A stretch of DNA of 64,000 nucleotides from Sulfuriferula sp047300855. Its GTDB lineage: Bacteria; Pseudomonadota; Gammaproteobacteria; Burkholderiales; Sulfuriferulaceae. Position numbers and translations under genes: made by a program. A model generated the notes under the pieces. That model did not search any database, had not been told where the DNA came from, and was given only the letters and a program-made list of their open reading frames with translations. The DNA lies in assembly GCF_047300855.1 (NCBI RefSeq), contig NZ_CP170197.1:248001-312000 (forward strand), given 5' to 3'. Below are positions 1-8,516 of the stretch, piece after piece; the stretch's first letter is position 1, and each line of letters begins with the position of its first letter.

Positions 1-1029
1 GCGTTGACAAGATCGCCCCAAAGGTGATCGTGCTCGCCGGGTTCGAAGTCGGCGACGACACGGGCGACGCGCCGGGTGAATTCCAGTATTGGGTGGAACG
101 CGAAAAACTCACTGGCACGCTGGCGGTTCCAGGCGCGCCACATCCGCTGCGCTACAACGCCGCCGGCCTCTATGGCAGCGTCGCGGGCAACACGCGCGAC
201 AAGCATCTTTCCACCGTGCCCGCCAGCGAGCTGATTATGGCGCTCTGCCTCGATCCGCAACTTGATCTGCGCAAGACGTACTGGATCATCAACGGCATCT
301 CAGGAATCGACCCTGCCGCCGGTTCTATCGGCAGCGCGGGTCTGGGCAGCCAATGTGGTCGATGCCGATGCAATGCGCGAGATCGCCGAATCCGAGATGC
401 CGAAAAGCTGGCCCTATGGCCTTTTCGCCATCGGTACGACAGCGCCGAACCTGCTGCCGAAAACGCACACCGACGCTGGCGGCTGGGGCGGGGCCACACT
501 CAGCTACACGATGAATTACCCGCTCAACGCCGCGCTCACGCGCTGGGCTTATGGATTTTCCAGGAGCCATGCGACGCTCGAGGACTCACCTGCGCTGAAA
601 GCCTGGCGCGAGAAATACACGGTTTATCCCGCCGCCCGGCAGCCGCCGCAGATCATGATGGGTGGCACGCTGGCCACGGCCCGCTATTGGCACGGGGAAG
701 CGCGGACACAGTGGGCGCGCGACTGGGTGAAACTCTGGACCGGCGGCAAGGATAGGTTCGTCACCACGGCGATGGAGCAGGCCGCCTACGTTGGCACCCT
801 GCAGCGCATGGCGAAACAGGGTCGCGTCGATTTCAACCGCGTGATGATGCTGCGCAGTGCGAGTAACTACAGTTTGCCGCCCACCGGTCAGGATGTGACG
901 ACCACGATCGGCGATGAATCACCGGGCACCGTACCGGCTTTCGAGTCGCAATATCGCGCAGGCTCAGTTGTGGTGCATGAGCTGCTCAAGCATTGGGATC
1001 GCTACGAGAAGGTAATACCGACGCCTTAA
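1..1029 (+). pseudogene. Purine nucleoside permease (NUP) family protein, 5'-truncated by the window and frameshifted
   Basis: The product belongs to the NUP family, also represented intact at 9423-10604. The reading frame enters from upstream of the window and runs through the family segments FEVGDDTGD, LRKTYWIINGI and GSIGSA. At the GGG at 338-340 the frame shifts by one base: the continuation VWAANVVDA is in the frame that runs to the stop at 1029. Comparison with the intact paralogue (LRKSYWLINGI, GSLGAAFWTDYII) shows that both halves belong to one protein, so a single extra G explains the break. It could be a real inactivating mutation or a sequencing error in a short G run. The gene lies 44 bp before an exported nucleosidase and heads the purine block. 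NUP proteins are named for nucleoside transport in yeast, but they are soluble, resemble nucleoside phosphorylases, and the bacterial ones are exported. Family assignment is firm; biochemical role is not. Confidence 0.8.
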
Positions 1030-1073
1030 GGTTACGTAGTTTCTGCTGGGTGGCAATTTTTGGAGGAGATGAG

Positions 1074-1916
1074 ATGAAGCTGCATTACCTATTGTTGGGT
1101 TTGAGCCTGTTGTTATCGAGTACGTTGCACGCTGCCGAGGCGCCAGCTAAGCCGGCGTATTACACGCCGACCGACACGATTCTGATTCTGGGCGCAGTGC
1201 CGCAGGAAATCCCGCCTTTTGTCGAGGCCATGACGCAGCGCGAGAAAAAGTCGCTGTGGGGAATCCCGTATTACACCGGCAAGATCGGCGGCAAGTCGGT
1301 GGTGGTGGCGATCACCGGCATCGGCAAGACCTTTACCGGGATGACCAGTACGTTGTTCATCACGCAATTCAAACCGCGGCTGGTGCTGATGAGCGGCACT
1401 GGTGCACGGATCAACCCTGATCTGCGTACCGGCGATGTGATTGTCGCCACCGTCACCTATGAGCATGACTATGGGAGCCAGACACGGAAGGGCATGGTGT
1501 ATCGCCCGATGAATGGACCGAATAATGGCAATGAAGTTGAAAACGCATTCTCTCCGCCAGACAGCTTGCTCAAGATTGCCGATCAGGCCATCGCTACCTA
1601 CGAAGCCCCGCAAGTTACCGCCAATGGCGCTACTTATACGATCAAGGCGCGGCGTGGTGTGGTTGCATCTTCAGATCTGTTCGGCGTCACCACACGGCGT
1701 ATCGGGAGTCTGCGTAGTCGATTCCATGCGGATATTATGGAGATGGAATCGGCTCCGCTCGGCCATGTGTGTGAAACCCTGGGCGTTCCCTATGTGATTG
1801 TGCGCGCGGGCAGCAATGTGGCGCAGGAAGCACCGAATAACGATTACTTGCGGCTGGGACCGATTGCCGCGCGTCAGGCTGCGCTGTTTTCCCTGCATCT
1901 GCTGAAATATCTGTGA
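1074..1916 (+). CDS. Exported MTA/SAH nucleosidase-like phosphorylase-superfamily protein
   Basis: This 280-residue protein belongs to the PNP/UDP phosphorylase superfamily and most resembles 5'-methylthioadenosine/S-adenosylhomocysteine nucleosidases, which cleave the N-glycosidic bond of purine nucleosides. ATG 1074 follows a strong GGAGGAG ribosome site at 1062-1068, and the protein opens with a signal peptide ending near LHA-AEA. The superfamily elements visible are a beta strand with ILGAVPQE, GIGKT, the SGTGAR loop, GDVIVA and, near the C-terminus, MEMESA, the purine/ribose-binding segment with its conserved glutamate. Cytoplasmic MtnN proteins lack a leader, so this enzyme probably works in the periplasm on nucleosides released by its neighbours. 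The exact substrate (MTA, adenosine or inosine) cannot be read from sequence. It lies between the NUP gene and an exported adenosine deaminase on the same strand, 69 bp from the latter. Confidence 0.8.
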   Translation: MKLHYLLLGLSLLLSSTLHAAEAPAKPAYYTPTDTILILGAVPQEIPPFVEAMTQREKKSLWGIPYYTGKIGGKSVVVAITGIGKTFTGMTSTLFITQFKPRLVLMSGTGARINPDLRTGDVIVATVTYEHDYGSQTRKGMVYRPMNGPNNGNEVENAFSPPDSLLKIADQAIATYEAPQVTANGATYTIKARRGVVASSDLFGVTTRRIGSLRSRFHADIMEMESAPLGHVCETLGVPYVIVRAGSNVAQEAPNNDYLRLGPIAARQAALFSLHLLKYL

Positions 1917-1985
1917 GCGCGTAAATAATGGTGCGTTATAACGGATAGTCATTATTGTTTTTTGTATTCCGGATTCGAGGTTGCT

Positions 1986-3434
1986 ATGCGTAAACAGTGG
2001 GTTCTGATTTTTGTTCTGTTCATTCAACTGTTCGCAGGGGTGTCCGCGCAGGCCGATGAAGCCTGGTTCGATGCGGTCAAGACCAAGGCCACGCCGCAAC
2101 AGCTGTACACCTTTCTGTATGCCCTGCCCAAGGGCGGCGACCTGCACGACCACCTGTCCGGTGCCGGGCGTTCGGAGTGGTGGTGGGACGCGGCGCTGGC
2201 GCAGCAGGCACGGGGCTACACCTATTACACCAAGGTGCGCATCGAAAACTGTGAACCGTATGATGTCAATGAGTTTGGTCACGCACCTTACCTAATGCTG
2301 TTCAGAAATGTGCAAGCGTCGAATTACGACAAGCTCAGCGCCTGCGAAAAGACTGAATACAAACGCCTGCAAGATCTGAGTCCGCAACAGAAAATCGGCT
2401 GGCTCAACAGCATCCGGCTTAACCGTTCGTATGAAGGCCGCGATGAATTTTTCAGCACACACTGGCAGCGGCTCAACGACCTTGCGGGCAATCCTTATGT
2501 GATCAGTGAAATCCTGTATCGCAACATGGAGGCTTTCAGTAAAGAGGGCGTTGTTTACCTTGAGCTCATGAATGGTGCGATGGGCTTCTTGAAGCCCGAT
2601 GGCAGCGTTTTTTCGCCAGACGATGTAGTCGAAATCTATCGCAAGCGCCTGGCCTCCAGGGATGCCAAAGCCACAGGCGTGGAGGTTCGGTTTCAGACTT
2701 CAGTGCTGCGCTTCCTGCCGAATGCCGAAGAGCAATTAAGGGAGCAGTATGCTTTTGTCGACAAGCACCGTGATATGTATGTCGGCATTAATTTTGTCGG
2801 CCGTGAAGACAATGGCAAGGGCTATCCGCTACGCTTTCTGCCGACCCTGCGCGAGTTGCGCAAGCATTATCCCGACATCAATCTGGCAATTCACGCGGGC
2901 GAGGAGGACGAGCCGAATTACCATGTGCGCGATTCACTGCTGCTCGGCGCCAAGCGTATCGGCCACGGTGTCAACCTGATCGACGACCCGCAAACCATGC
3001 TGCTGGTGCGTGACAACCATTACATGGTCGAGATCAACCTCATCAGCAACCTGCTGCTCAATTATGTGAAAGATTTCTCCCAGCACCCATTTCCGGAATA
3101 CTTGCGCTTTGGTATTCCGGTCGCCCTGTCCACCGACGACCGCGGCATGTGGGATTCCAATTTGACTGACGAATACTATGTTGCCGTCACCCAGTTCAAT
3201 CTGTCGTGGAAAGAGATTGTACAAATGGGGCGTAACTCTCTGACCTACTCATTCCTCGATCAAACTACCAAGCAACGACTGCTCCGACAGTACGATCAAC
3301 GCGTGGCGCGTTTCGAAGATCAGTTCAAGCAGAATGGATGGGATTCGCTAAAGCACGTGCATCCTGTCAGTTATTCGTTTCTGTGCAAGCACTACAAGTT
3401 GTGCTTGCAGGAAAAGACGGTATCTCATGAGTAA
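1986..3434 (+). CDS. Exported ADGF/CECR1-type adenosine deaminase
   Basis: This 482-residue adenosine deaminase-superfamily protein should hydrolyse adenosine (or deoxyadenosine) to inosine and ammonia. ATG 1986 is preferred over an in-frame TTG at 1962 because it follows CGAGG and opens directly into a signal peptide (MRKQWVLIFVLF to VSA-QADE). The zinc ligands and catalytic residues are recognisable in order: HDHLSG near residue 52, AIHAGEED near 305, RIGHGVNL near 325 and STDDRGMW near 384. Length and spacing fit the secreted ADGF branch rather than the ~330-residue cytoplasmic Add branch. It is flanked by exported nucleoside-cleaving enzymes, which suggests adenosine is deaminated before or while the glycosidic bond is broken outside the cytoplasm. 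Activity on other adenine derivatives is possible. Confidence 0.83.
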   Translation: MRKQWVLIFVLFIQLFAGVSAQADEAWFDAVKTKATPQQLYTFLYALPKGGDLHDHLSGAGRSEWWWDAALAQQARGYTYYTKVRIENCEPYDVNEFGHAPYLMLFRNVQASNYDKLSACEKTEYKRLQDLSPQQKIGWLNSIRLNRSYEGRDEFFSTHWQRLNDLAGNPYVISEILYRNMEAFSKEGVVYLELMNGAMGFLKPDGSVFSPDDVVEIYRKRLASRDAKATGVEVRFQTSVLRFLPNAEEQLREQYAFVDKHRDMYVGINFVGREDNGKGYPLRFLPTLRELRKHYPDINLAIHAGEEDEPNYHVRDSLLLGAKRIGHGVNLIDDPQTMLLVRDNHYMVEINLISNLLLNYVKDFSQHPFPEYLRFGIPVALSTDDRGMWDSNLTDEYYVAVTQFNLSWKEIVQMGRNSLTYSFLDQTTKQRLLRQYDQRVARFEDQFKQNGWDSLKHVHPVSYSFLCKHYKLCLQEKTVSHE

Positions 3435-3481
3435 TCGATGAGGAAGATAGTAAATCCATTTTTTAGGATTATGGTCAAAAA

Positions 3482-4657
3482 ATGATTCAGGCAAAATCAT
3501 TCCTGGCGATAATATTTGCATTCTCGTTTCTTCAGGCTAAAGCACAGGATGTCGCCATGGATGTGCCTGTTGGGACGATCAAGCGAATATCGCCATCGTC
3601 CACAGTCGCCAGTCCTGCAGCACCCAGACGCAAGGTGATCATCGATCAGGACGCGTTCGGCCCGGGTGGACCGAATCTGCAGCCCATCCTGATGGTGCTG
3701 CAGTCACCCGAAATAGAAGTGCTCGGTATCACGGTGGAAAGCGGTGACGGCTGGCAAAAGGAAAATGTTGCGCACACTTTGCGCATGCTCGAACTGATCG
3801 GCCGACCCGAGATTCCGGTCGTGCCGGGCGCGACTTATCCATTACTTAATACCGAGGAGGACACACGCCGCTGGGAGAAACTTTATGGCAAGCTTGCATA
3901 CAAAGGCGCGTGGATGCGCAGTTGGCCGGACTATAACACGGTAAACCGGACGCGCTACCATGCCGCTGAAGTCGTGCCGCGTCTCGAGGAAGGCGAGCCC
4001 AGCATCAGGCCCGCCGCCGAAACCGCCGCTGCGTTTCTGGTGCGGAAGGTGCGCGAGTTTCCCGGCGAGGTCACCATTCTAGCTATGGGCCCGTTTACCA
4101 ATCTCGCACTTGCGGCGCGTCTGGATGACCAGTTTGCGGCTCTCGCGCAGGAACTCGTATTCATGGGGGGTGCCTTCAATCCGGGTGCGTCCGCGATTGA
4201 CGAGTTTTCGCTCCAGTACATCTACAGTCCGCGGACCGAGTTCAACAGCCGTTGGGATCCCGAGGCTGCCCACATGATGCTGCACGCCGGCTGGAAAAAA
4301 ATCACCAGCATACCGCTCGACGCCACGGTACCGACCAAGCTCACCGCCGAACTCGCACAGCGTGCGGGCGCGGGCGAAACGCCAGTTACGAAATATTTCG
4401 CCAAATATGCCGGTATCGGGTTTCCAATGTGGGACGAGACGGCCGCTGCCGTACTACTCAAACCGGCGATTGCCACCGCGACCACAACTCTCGCGATGGA
4501 CATTGTGGTTGATCACGGTGCGACCTATGGTGCTACATTAAGCTGGCCAGCTGGCGGCGGTCCGGGGCTGGGCGAGCCAAATGTGACTGTGGTGCGCGCG
4601 ATAGATGTTGGTCAGCTTGATGCGTTGTTCGTTTATCTACTCCAACAACGGCCTTGA
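3482..4657 (+). CDS. Exported inosine-uridine nucleoside hydrolase (IunH) family protein
   Basis: The 391-residue product belongs to the nucleoside hydrolase family, which splits ribonucleosides into base and ribose. Supporting segments are KVIIDQDAF near residue 52, LGITVESGD, LAMGPFTNLALA near residue 200, ELVFMGGAFNPG and MWDETAAAV near residue 320. A signal peptide (MIQAKSFLAIIFAF to AKAQD) points to export. The calcium-binding signature is unusual: canonical enzymes read DTDPGxDDA, whereas here it is DQDAFGPGG, and the usual HD near the C-terminus reads WD. Either this is a divergent exported subfamily or the substrate range is altered. The start has only a weak ribosome site. The gene follows the adenosine deaminase by 47 bp, fitting a deaminate-then-hydrolyse order, and is convergent with cpdB. 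Confidence 0.75.
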   Translation: MIQAKSFLAIIFAFSFLQAKAQDVAMDVPVGTIKRISPSSTVASPAAPRRKVIIDQDAFGPGGPNLQPILMVLQSPEIEVLGITVESGDGWQKENVAHTLRMLELIGRPEIPVVPGATYPLLNTEEDTRRWEKLYGKLAYKGAWMRSWPDYNTVNRTRYHAAEVVPRLEEGEPSIRPAAETAAAFLVRKVREFPGEVTILAMGPFTNLALAARLDDQFAALAQELVFMGGAFNPGASAIDEFSLQYIYSPRTEFNSRWDPEAAHMMLHAGWKKITSIPLDATVPTKLTAELAQRAGAGETPVTKYFAKYAGIGFPMWDETAAAVLLKPAIATATTTLAMDIVVDHGATYGATLSWPAGGGPGLGEPNVTVVRAIDVGQLDALFVYLLQQRP

Positions 4658-4801
4658 ATCACAACCATGCACCCGCTTGGAAAACGCCGCCATGCTCAGC
4701 GTGCGACAGGCGATGTCAGGGAAACCAGCCCCACTGCTTGATCTGCTGTATATCGAGTCGTTGCGGATCGGGCGGCGAGACTGGAACATGGAGGGTTGTG
4801 T

Positions 4802-6787
4802 TTACTTGTTGAGGTTGACGCCGTAGACACCTGCGCTGTTATCCTTCCAGGCAGTAAGGAAGCTGACATTATCAATGCCATCATCACGTGCGACCTGCTG
4901 TACATTCAGTGCGGAGTCATAGAGCACACGGCCTGCCGTGGCGAGGCGTACGAAAGACCAGTTGTGATCGGCCCCGTTCTGAACCCGGGTCAACTTCCCC
5001 TGCTTCCTGATGTAGTTGACGATGATATCCCGATTGGTGTCTGGTGCCGCGAAGATGGTCTTGGATCCATCCAGTCCCGGAAAGCCACCACCTCCACTGG
5101 CCCGGTAGTTATTGGTAGCCACTATGAACTCCTGTGTCTGGTTAACAGACTTGCCATTGTAGGTAAGGTTGACTATTCGTGCGCCTATAGGTTTGCTGAC
5201 ATCGATCTGAAATTTGACGCCATTGATCACGTCAAAATTGCTGGAGGGAAATTTGCTGTTAATCAGGTACTGATCGGCGGTGCTGGTCGGGTTGATCTGA
5301 TTGAATTGTTCTGCTGACTTCTCAAGCCAGGCCCTGAGAATGCCGCCATCGATTTTCACTGCCTGCAGTGTGTTTGGGTAAACATAAAGATCCGCCACAT
5401 TCTTGATGGCAATCCCGCCAGCTGGAATATCGGTGTACCCTGTGCCGCCGAAGTTCGTCTTATATGGCGCGGCCGCGGATAGCACCGGCAGATTCTGATA
5501 TTGTGGTAGATTCTGCTGGATATAGTTTTTTACGTAGGCTGTTTGAGCATTGTTGATCAGTTGCATGGCCGTTGTGTCACCCACTTGGGCAAAAAAGGTG
5601 GCAATACGATATGCACTTTGACCGATCGGAGTGTTGACGTACTGTATGGTGGCCTCATGCTCCGCCTTGACCAGATCGGCAATCTTGGGATCAGGAACAA
5701 CGGCGTGAATGACACCGTGCGCATCCCGCGTGGCGATGGGTTTCAGTTCGGCTGAGGCTTTCCCCACTTTCCAGCTACTGCCGGTGTACTCCAGATTCAG
5801 GCGAATCAGGCCCAGATTGTTACCCCAGAACCCGCTCATGACCGTCGGCATGCCGAAGAGTGTGCCTTTGACATTGTCCACATTCGGCAGGTTGGCGTAG
5901 TTCTTCCCGTTGGGGAAAAAGCTGTGTGAATGACCGGAGAAGATTGCGTCTACACCCTTGACCTCGGCGACATAGTACGCAGTATTCTCTGAGGCTGGTG
6001 TGTAGGGCCGTGTGGAGATGCCGCCATGTACCAGGGCAACCACGATATCTGCACCCTTGGCGCGCATCTCCGGTATGTATTTTTCGGCGCTTTCCTTTAC
6101 ACCTTCGACATAGACCTTTCCATTCAGAAATTTCTTGTCCCATTGCATGATGCCTGGCGGTGTGAAGCCGATCACTCCGATGTGAATCGTTTCGCCGTCG
6201 AATTTCCGATCCAGAATTACATAGGGCCTGAACAAGGGTTGCTTGTCGACGACTTTATATACGTTTGCCAATACCAAAGGAAAGTTTGGCCCTTTGCATG
6301 AGTTGCCATTGTGCGTGACCTGGTTCAGATAGGGTAGGCCGTAGTTGAACTCGTGATTGCCGATGTTGCCGGCGTCATACTTCAGGTAATTCATCACTTT
6401 GTATTGGGCCAGGGGTTCGCTGCAGGTCACAGGGTGAATAGTGGCCTGATAGTCGGCTAGCGCAGTGCCCTGGATGGTGTCGCCGTTATCCAGTAACAGG
6501 GTGTTGGGGTTTTTTTCACGAACCTGCTCGATAAGCGTCGCGGTACGTTCCAGGCCTATGGTCTTATCCTCGGCGGTCTTGTAATAATCGTAGCTCAGAA
6601 TATTGCTATGGAGATCGGTGGTTTCCATCAATACCACATCTATCTGCTTGCCAACTGGAGGCGTGGTACCCGTCAGGTGAGCGCTATAGTGAGCACATCC
6701 ACCTAGCCCCATGCCTGAAATTAGCAATGCTGCAGCGCAGAGCCGACGCATGTGCCGCCAGAGTTTCTGATGTATAGGTAAAGTCAT
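4802..6787 (-). CDS. cpdB: 2',3'-cyclic-nucleotide 2'-phosphodiesterase/3'-nucleotidase (CpdB-like lipoprotein)
   Basis: This 661-residue enzyme opens 2',3'-cyclic nucleotides, the products of RNase digestion of RNA, and removes the resulting 3'-phosphate to give nucleosides. The N-terminal metallophosphatase domain shows TTDLHSN, LLDNGDTIQG, GNIGNHEFNYG, LVHGGI and SGHSH in family order; the C-terminal nucleotidase domain shows IKNVADLYVYPN and TNNYRASGGGGFPG. The N-terminus carries a lipobox-like LGGC at Cys31 rather than the plain leader of enteric CpdB, so it may be membrane-anchored. It is the only minus-strand gene among the first purine genes, convergent with the nucleoside hydrolase and divergent from exbB. 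The 604-bp gap to exbB holds the first promoter cassette. It would supply nucleosides and phosphate to the neighbouring hydrolases. Confidence 0.9.
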   Translation of the reverse strand: MTLPIHQKLWRHMRRLCAAALLISGMGLGGCAHYSAHLTGTTPPVGKQIDVVLMETTDLHSNILSYDYYKTAEDKTIGLERTATLIEQVREKNPNTLLLDNGDTIQGTALADYQATIHPVTCSEPLAQYKVMNYLKYDAGNIGNHEFNYGLPYLNQVTHNGNSCKGPNFPLVLANVYKVVDKQPLFRPYVILDRKFDGETIHIGVIGFTPPGIMQWDKKFLNGKVYVEGVKESAEKYIPEMRAKGADIVVALVHGGISTRPYTPASENTAYYVAEVKGVDAIFSGHSHSFFPNGKNYANLPNVDNVKGTLFGMPTVMSGFWGNNLGLIRLNLEYTGSSWKVGKASAELKPIATRDAHGVIHAVVPDPKIADLVKAEHEATIQYVNTPIGQSAYRIATFFAQVGDTTAMQLINNAQTAYVKNYIQQNLPQYQNLPVLSAAAPYKTNFGGTGYTDIPAGGIAIKNVADLYVYPNTLQAVKIDGGILRAWLEKSAEQFNQINPTSTADQYLINSKFPSSNFDVINGVKFQIDVSKPIGARIVNLTYNGKSVNQTQEFIVATNNYRASGGGGFPGLDGSKTIFAAPDTNRDIIVNYIRKQGKLTRVQNGADHNWSFVRLATAGRVLYDSALNVQQVARDDGIDNVSFLTAWKDNSAGVYGVNLNK

Positions 6788-7015
6788 ATGCTCACCGGAA
6801 AAAATAGTTGAATTCGCTATATTTATTACAATTCAATTTGGCTTAAGTTAGTTCTAGGCTCTGTGTAAACCATTACATATTAACCAATGGCTTGCTTTTT
6901 GTGATTGCTCTCTACTTGACGTATTGAAGACAGGCAAGAGAATGCAAACGCAGCCTTCTGGCGCTGCCTCCTGATTTATTCTCTCATTCACCGGCATACC
7001 ACGATCAAAATCGTA

Positions 7016-7032
7016 CGCACTATTATCGTGCA
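7016..7032. promoter_or_regulatory. NtrC-like enhancer site
   Basis: The sequence CGCAC-N7-GTGCA keeps the GCAC/GTGC arms and the seven-base spacing of the NtrC consensus (TGCACY-N5-RGTGCA), with mismatches at the first base and the inner positions. It lies about 105 bp upstream of the sigma-54 -24 element, a normal enhancer distance. In the second cassette (12326-12342) the right arm is GCGC instead of GTGC. Confidence 0.5.
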
Positions 7033-7106
7033 GGCGTTGCTGATTTTGCTGCGTCATAGCGCATAAAATCGAATCATAAAATTCTGATTAATGGACATAA
7101 TTTTTA

Positions 7107-7119
7107 TAACACATTGATT
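7107..7119 (-). promoter_or_regulatory. IHF binding site
   Basis: The minus strand reads AATCAATGTGTTA, matching WATCAANNNNTTR at every defined position. It lies between the NtrC-like site and the sigma-54 promoter, where IHF bending is expected. The second cassette also keeps a perfect match (12417-12429) despite one change in the free positions. Confidence 0.6.
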
Positions 7120-7137
7120 AATGGCGATTATTAATTC

Positions 7138-7152
7138 TGGCATGGCGTTTGC
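7138..7152 (+). promoter_or_regulatory. Sigma-54 promoter upstream of exbB-exbD-tonB
   Basis: TGGCATG-N4-TTGC matches 10 of the 11 defined positions of the sigma-54 consensus (TGGCACG-N4-TTGC), with GG and GC at the obligatory spacing. The predicted start is near 7164. A GntR-box-like ATTGTACACAA (7153-7163) directly follows the -12 element and could allow repression. Confidence 0.7.
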
Positions 7153-7391
7153 ATTGTACACAAAAGCTAGATTACTTGGATTCAATTTTATGTTTCTAAC
7201 CTGGTTTTTCCCCGTCTGCCTGGTGTCCGCCATTTTCCGGCCACGCCATGTAGTCGCGACGTTCAATTGAATCACAATCAGTTGGCTATTGTTTTGGGCG
7301 TGCCGCAATGCAAAGTCCCGGACATTTTTTTGCAGTACACATTTAATTTCCGGGCCGTGCGAGCGGCCTGCTCACCGCGAGGAGACGGACC

Positions 7392-8093
7392 ATGCTGGCC
7401 TATTTGATTCAATTGAGTGTCATGTCGGGGGGGCTGCTGCCGCTCATGGCAGTGCTATTGCTGCTTGCACTGATGATCATCGTGGAGCGGTTCTACTATT
7501 TCAACTGGATCATCCGCATGGGCCATGCGATGGAATTCGCGGTGCAGAAGGTTCGCTATGGAGACCGCAAGGCCCTGCAACAGGTGGTGGAACACTATGC
7601 GGGCGCACCGCAGACCGTGGTATTGGCCACCGCCCTGAGTTCCCGCGGCGAGAATGCCGAAGTGATGGACCGCCATATCGAGGAAAACATGCTCTGGCAG
7701 CTGCCCAAGCTGGATCGTTTGCTCTGGGTTCTGGACACCACGGTCACGCTGGCGCCGCTGCTGGGTCTATTTGGCACCATCATCGGCATGATCGAGACCT
7801 TTGACGTGCTGGGAGACGCGAACAATCCCAATGCGGTGACAGGAGGTATCGGGCATGCCCTGATCGCCACCGGCGGCGGACTCTTCATCGCCATTATTAC
7901 CGTGGTTTTCCTGAACTACTTCAACAAGCGCGTGCGTCTGGCCATGCATCAGATGGAACTGCTCAAGACCATGGTCATCAACCGGCTGCATGGCGGGGGA
8001 GTGGCGCTAGCCTCAGCAGGGGACGTGTATAGCCTGTCACATACCTCGAGCGCCCCGACCGAATCCGGTCAACCAAAGACCGCATATTCCTGA
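7392..8093 (+). CDS. exbB: ExbB/TolQ/MotA-type proton channel protein
   Basis: This 233-residue inner-membrane protein is the ExbB subunit of the ExbB-ExbD proton channel that energises TonB. Three membrane segments are visible: near residues 10-30, around LAPLLGLFGTIIGMIETF (about 118-135) and GHALIATGGGLFIAIITVVFLNYF (about 152-176), the last two being the conserved MotA/TolQ/ExbB pore helices. ATG 7392 follows GAGGAG. It starts a three-gene operon with exbD (12 bp) and tonB (overlapping), downstream of the sigma-54 cassette. Being embedded among nucleotide-degrading enzymes suggests a TonB system dedicated to outer-membrane uptake of nucleotides or their parts. No TonB-dependent receptor lies in the window. 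Confidence 0.92.
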   Translation: MLAYLIQLSVMSGGLLPLMAVLLLLALMIIVERFYYFNWIIRMGHAMEFAVQKVRYGDRKALQQVVEHYAGAPQTVVLATALSSRGENAEVMDRHIEENMLWQLPKLDRLLWVLDTTVTLAPLLGLFGTIIGMIETFDVLGDANNPNAVTGGIGHALIATGGGLFIAIITVVFLNYFNKRVRLAMHQMELLKTMVINRLHGGGVALASAGDVYSLSHTSSAPTESGQPKTAYS

Positions 8094-8105
8094 TCCGGAG
8101 GCCCT

Positions 8106-8516
8106 ATGGCAAAAACCCACCATTACTTCGAAGTTGAGCGTGCGCGCATCGAGATCATCCCCATGATCGACATCATGATGTTCCTGCTGGTGTTCTTCAT
8201 CATGGTGACGCTCAAGATGATTCCCGGTACGGGAGTCCAGCTGCATTTGCCTGGAGCGAGCACCGCGGAAAAATTGCCTCCGACCCAGATCGTCATCGGG
8301 GTGCGGGGGGACGGCAGCATGCTGGTGAAGGATCAGCCGATGAATGCTGCGCAGTTGGCGGAGTACTTGCGGGGGCTGCACACAGGACGTGACCTGCAGG
8401 TGATCATTGCCGGCGACAAGACGGTCTCCCTGCAGGATTTGCTCAAAGTCATGGATATTGCGCGGGCACAGGGGATCACTGGCGTGGGTATTGCAACCCG
8501 TGAGGGGGCTCAGTGA
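8106..8516 (+). CDS. exbD: ExbD/TolR biopolymer transport protein
   Basis: This 136-residue protein has one N-terminal membrane helix and a periplasmic domain. The segment IEIIPMIDIMMFLLVFFIM near residues 16-34 contains the conserved membrane aspartate of ExbD/TolR that takes part in proton transfer. The periplasmic part (VIAGDKTVSLQDLLKVMDIAR) is typical. It partners ExbB in the stator complex. Its stop codon overlaps the GTG start of tonB, indicating translational coupling. Confidence 0.92.
   Translation: MAKTHHYFEVERARIEIIPMIDIMMFLLVFFIMVTLKMIPGTGVQLHLPGASTAEKLPPTQIVIGVRGDGSMLVKDQPMNAAQLAEYLRGLHTGRDLQVIIAGDKTVSLQDLLKVMDIARAQGITGVGIATREGAQ

Larger units (their letters stand above)
6993..7190 (+). 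repeat. Promoter cassette, copy 1 (duplicated at 12303-12500)
   Basis: About 198 bp here recurs at 12303-12500 with a constant offset of 5310 bases, no gaps and about 14 mismatches by eye (roughly 93% identity). A 58-bp core (7041-7098) is exact. The cassette contains an NtrC-like dyad, an IHF-consensus site, a sigma-54 promoter and a GntR-box-like motif, each at the same place in both copies. Here it stands in the cpdB-exbB gap with the promoter pointing to exbB. The flanks (6788-6992 and 7191-7391) show no gene; the latter would be a ~225-nt leader ahead of exbB with GAGGAG before its ATG. Confidence 0.93.

Noticed and set aside
1962..1985. TTG start for the ADGF-type deaminase
   Set aside because: ATG 1986 has a ribosome site and gives a standard signal peptide.
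6788..7391. Minus-strand frames inside the exbB upstream region as genes
   Set aside because: They overlap the duplicated promoter cassette, have no ribosome sites and no domain-like sequence.
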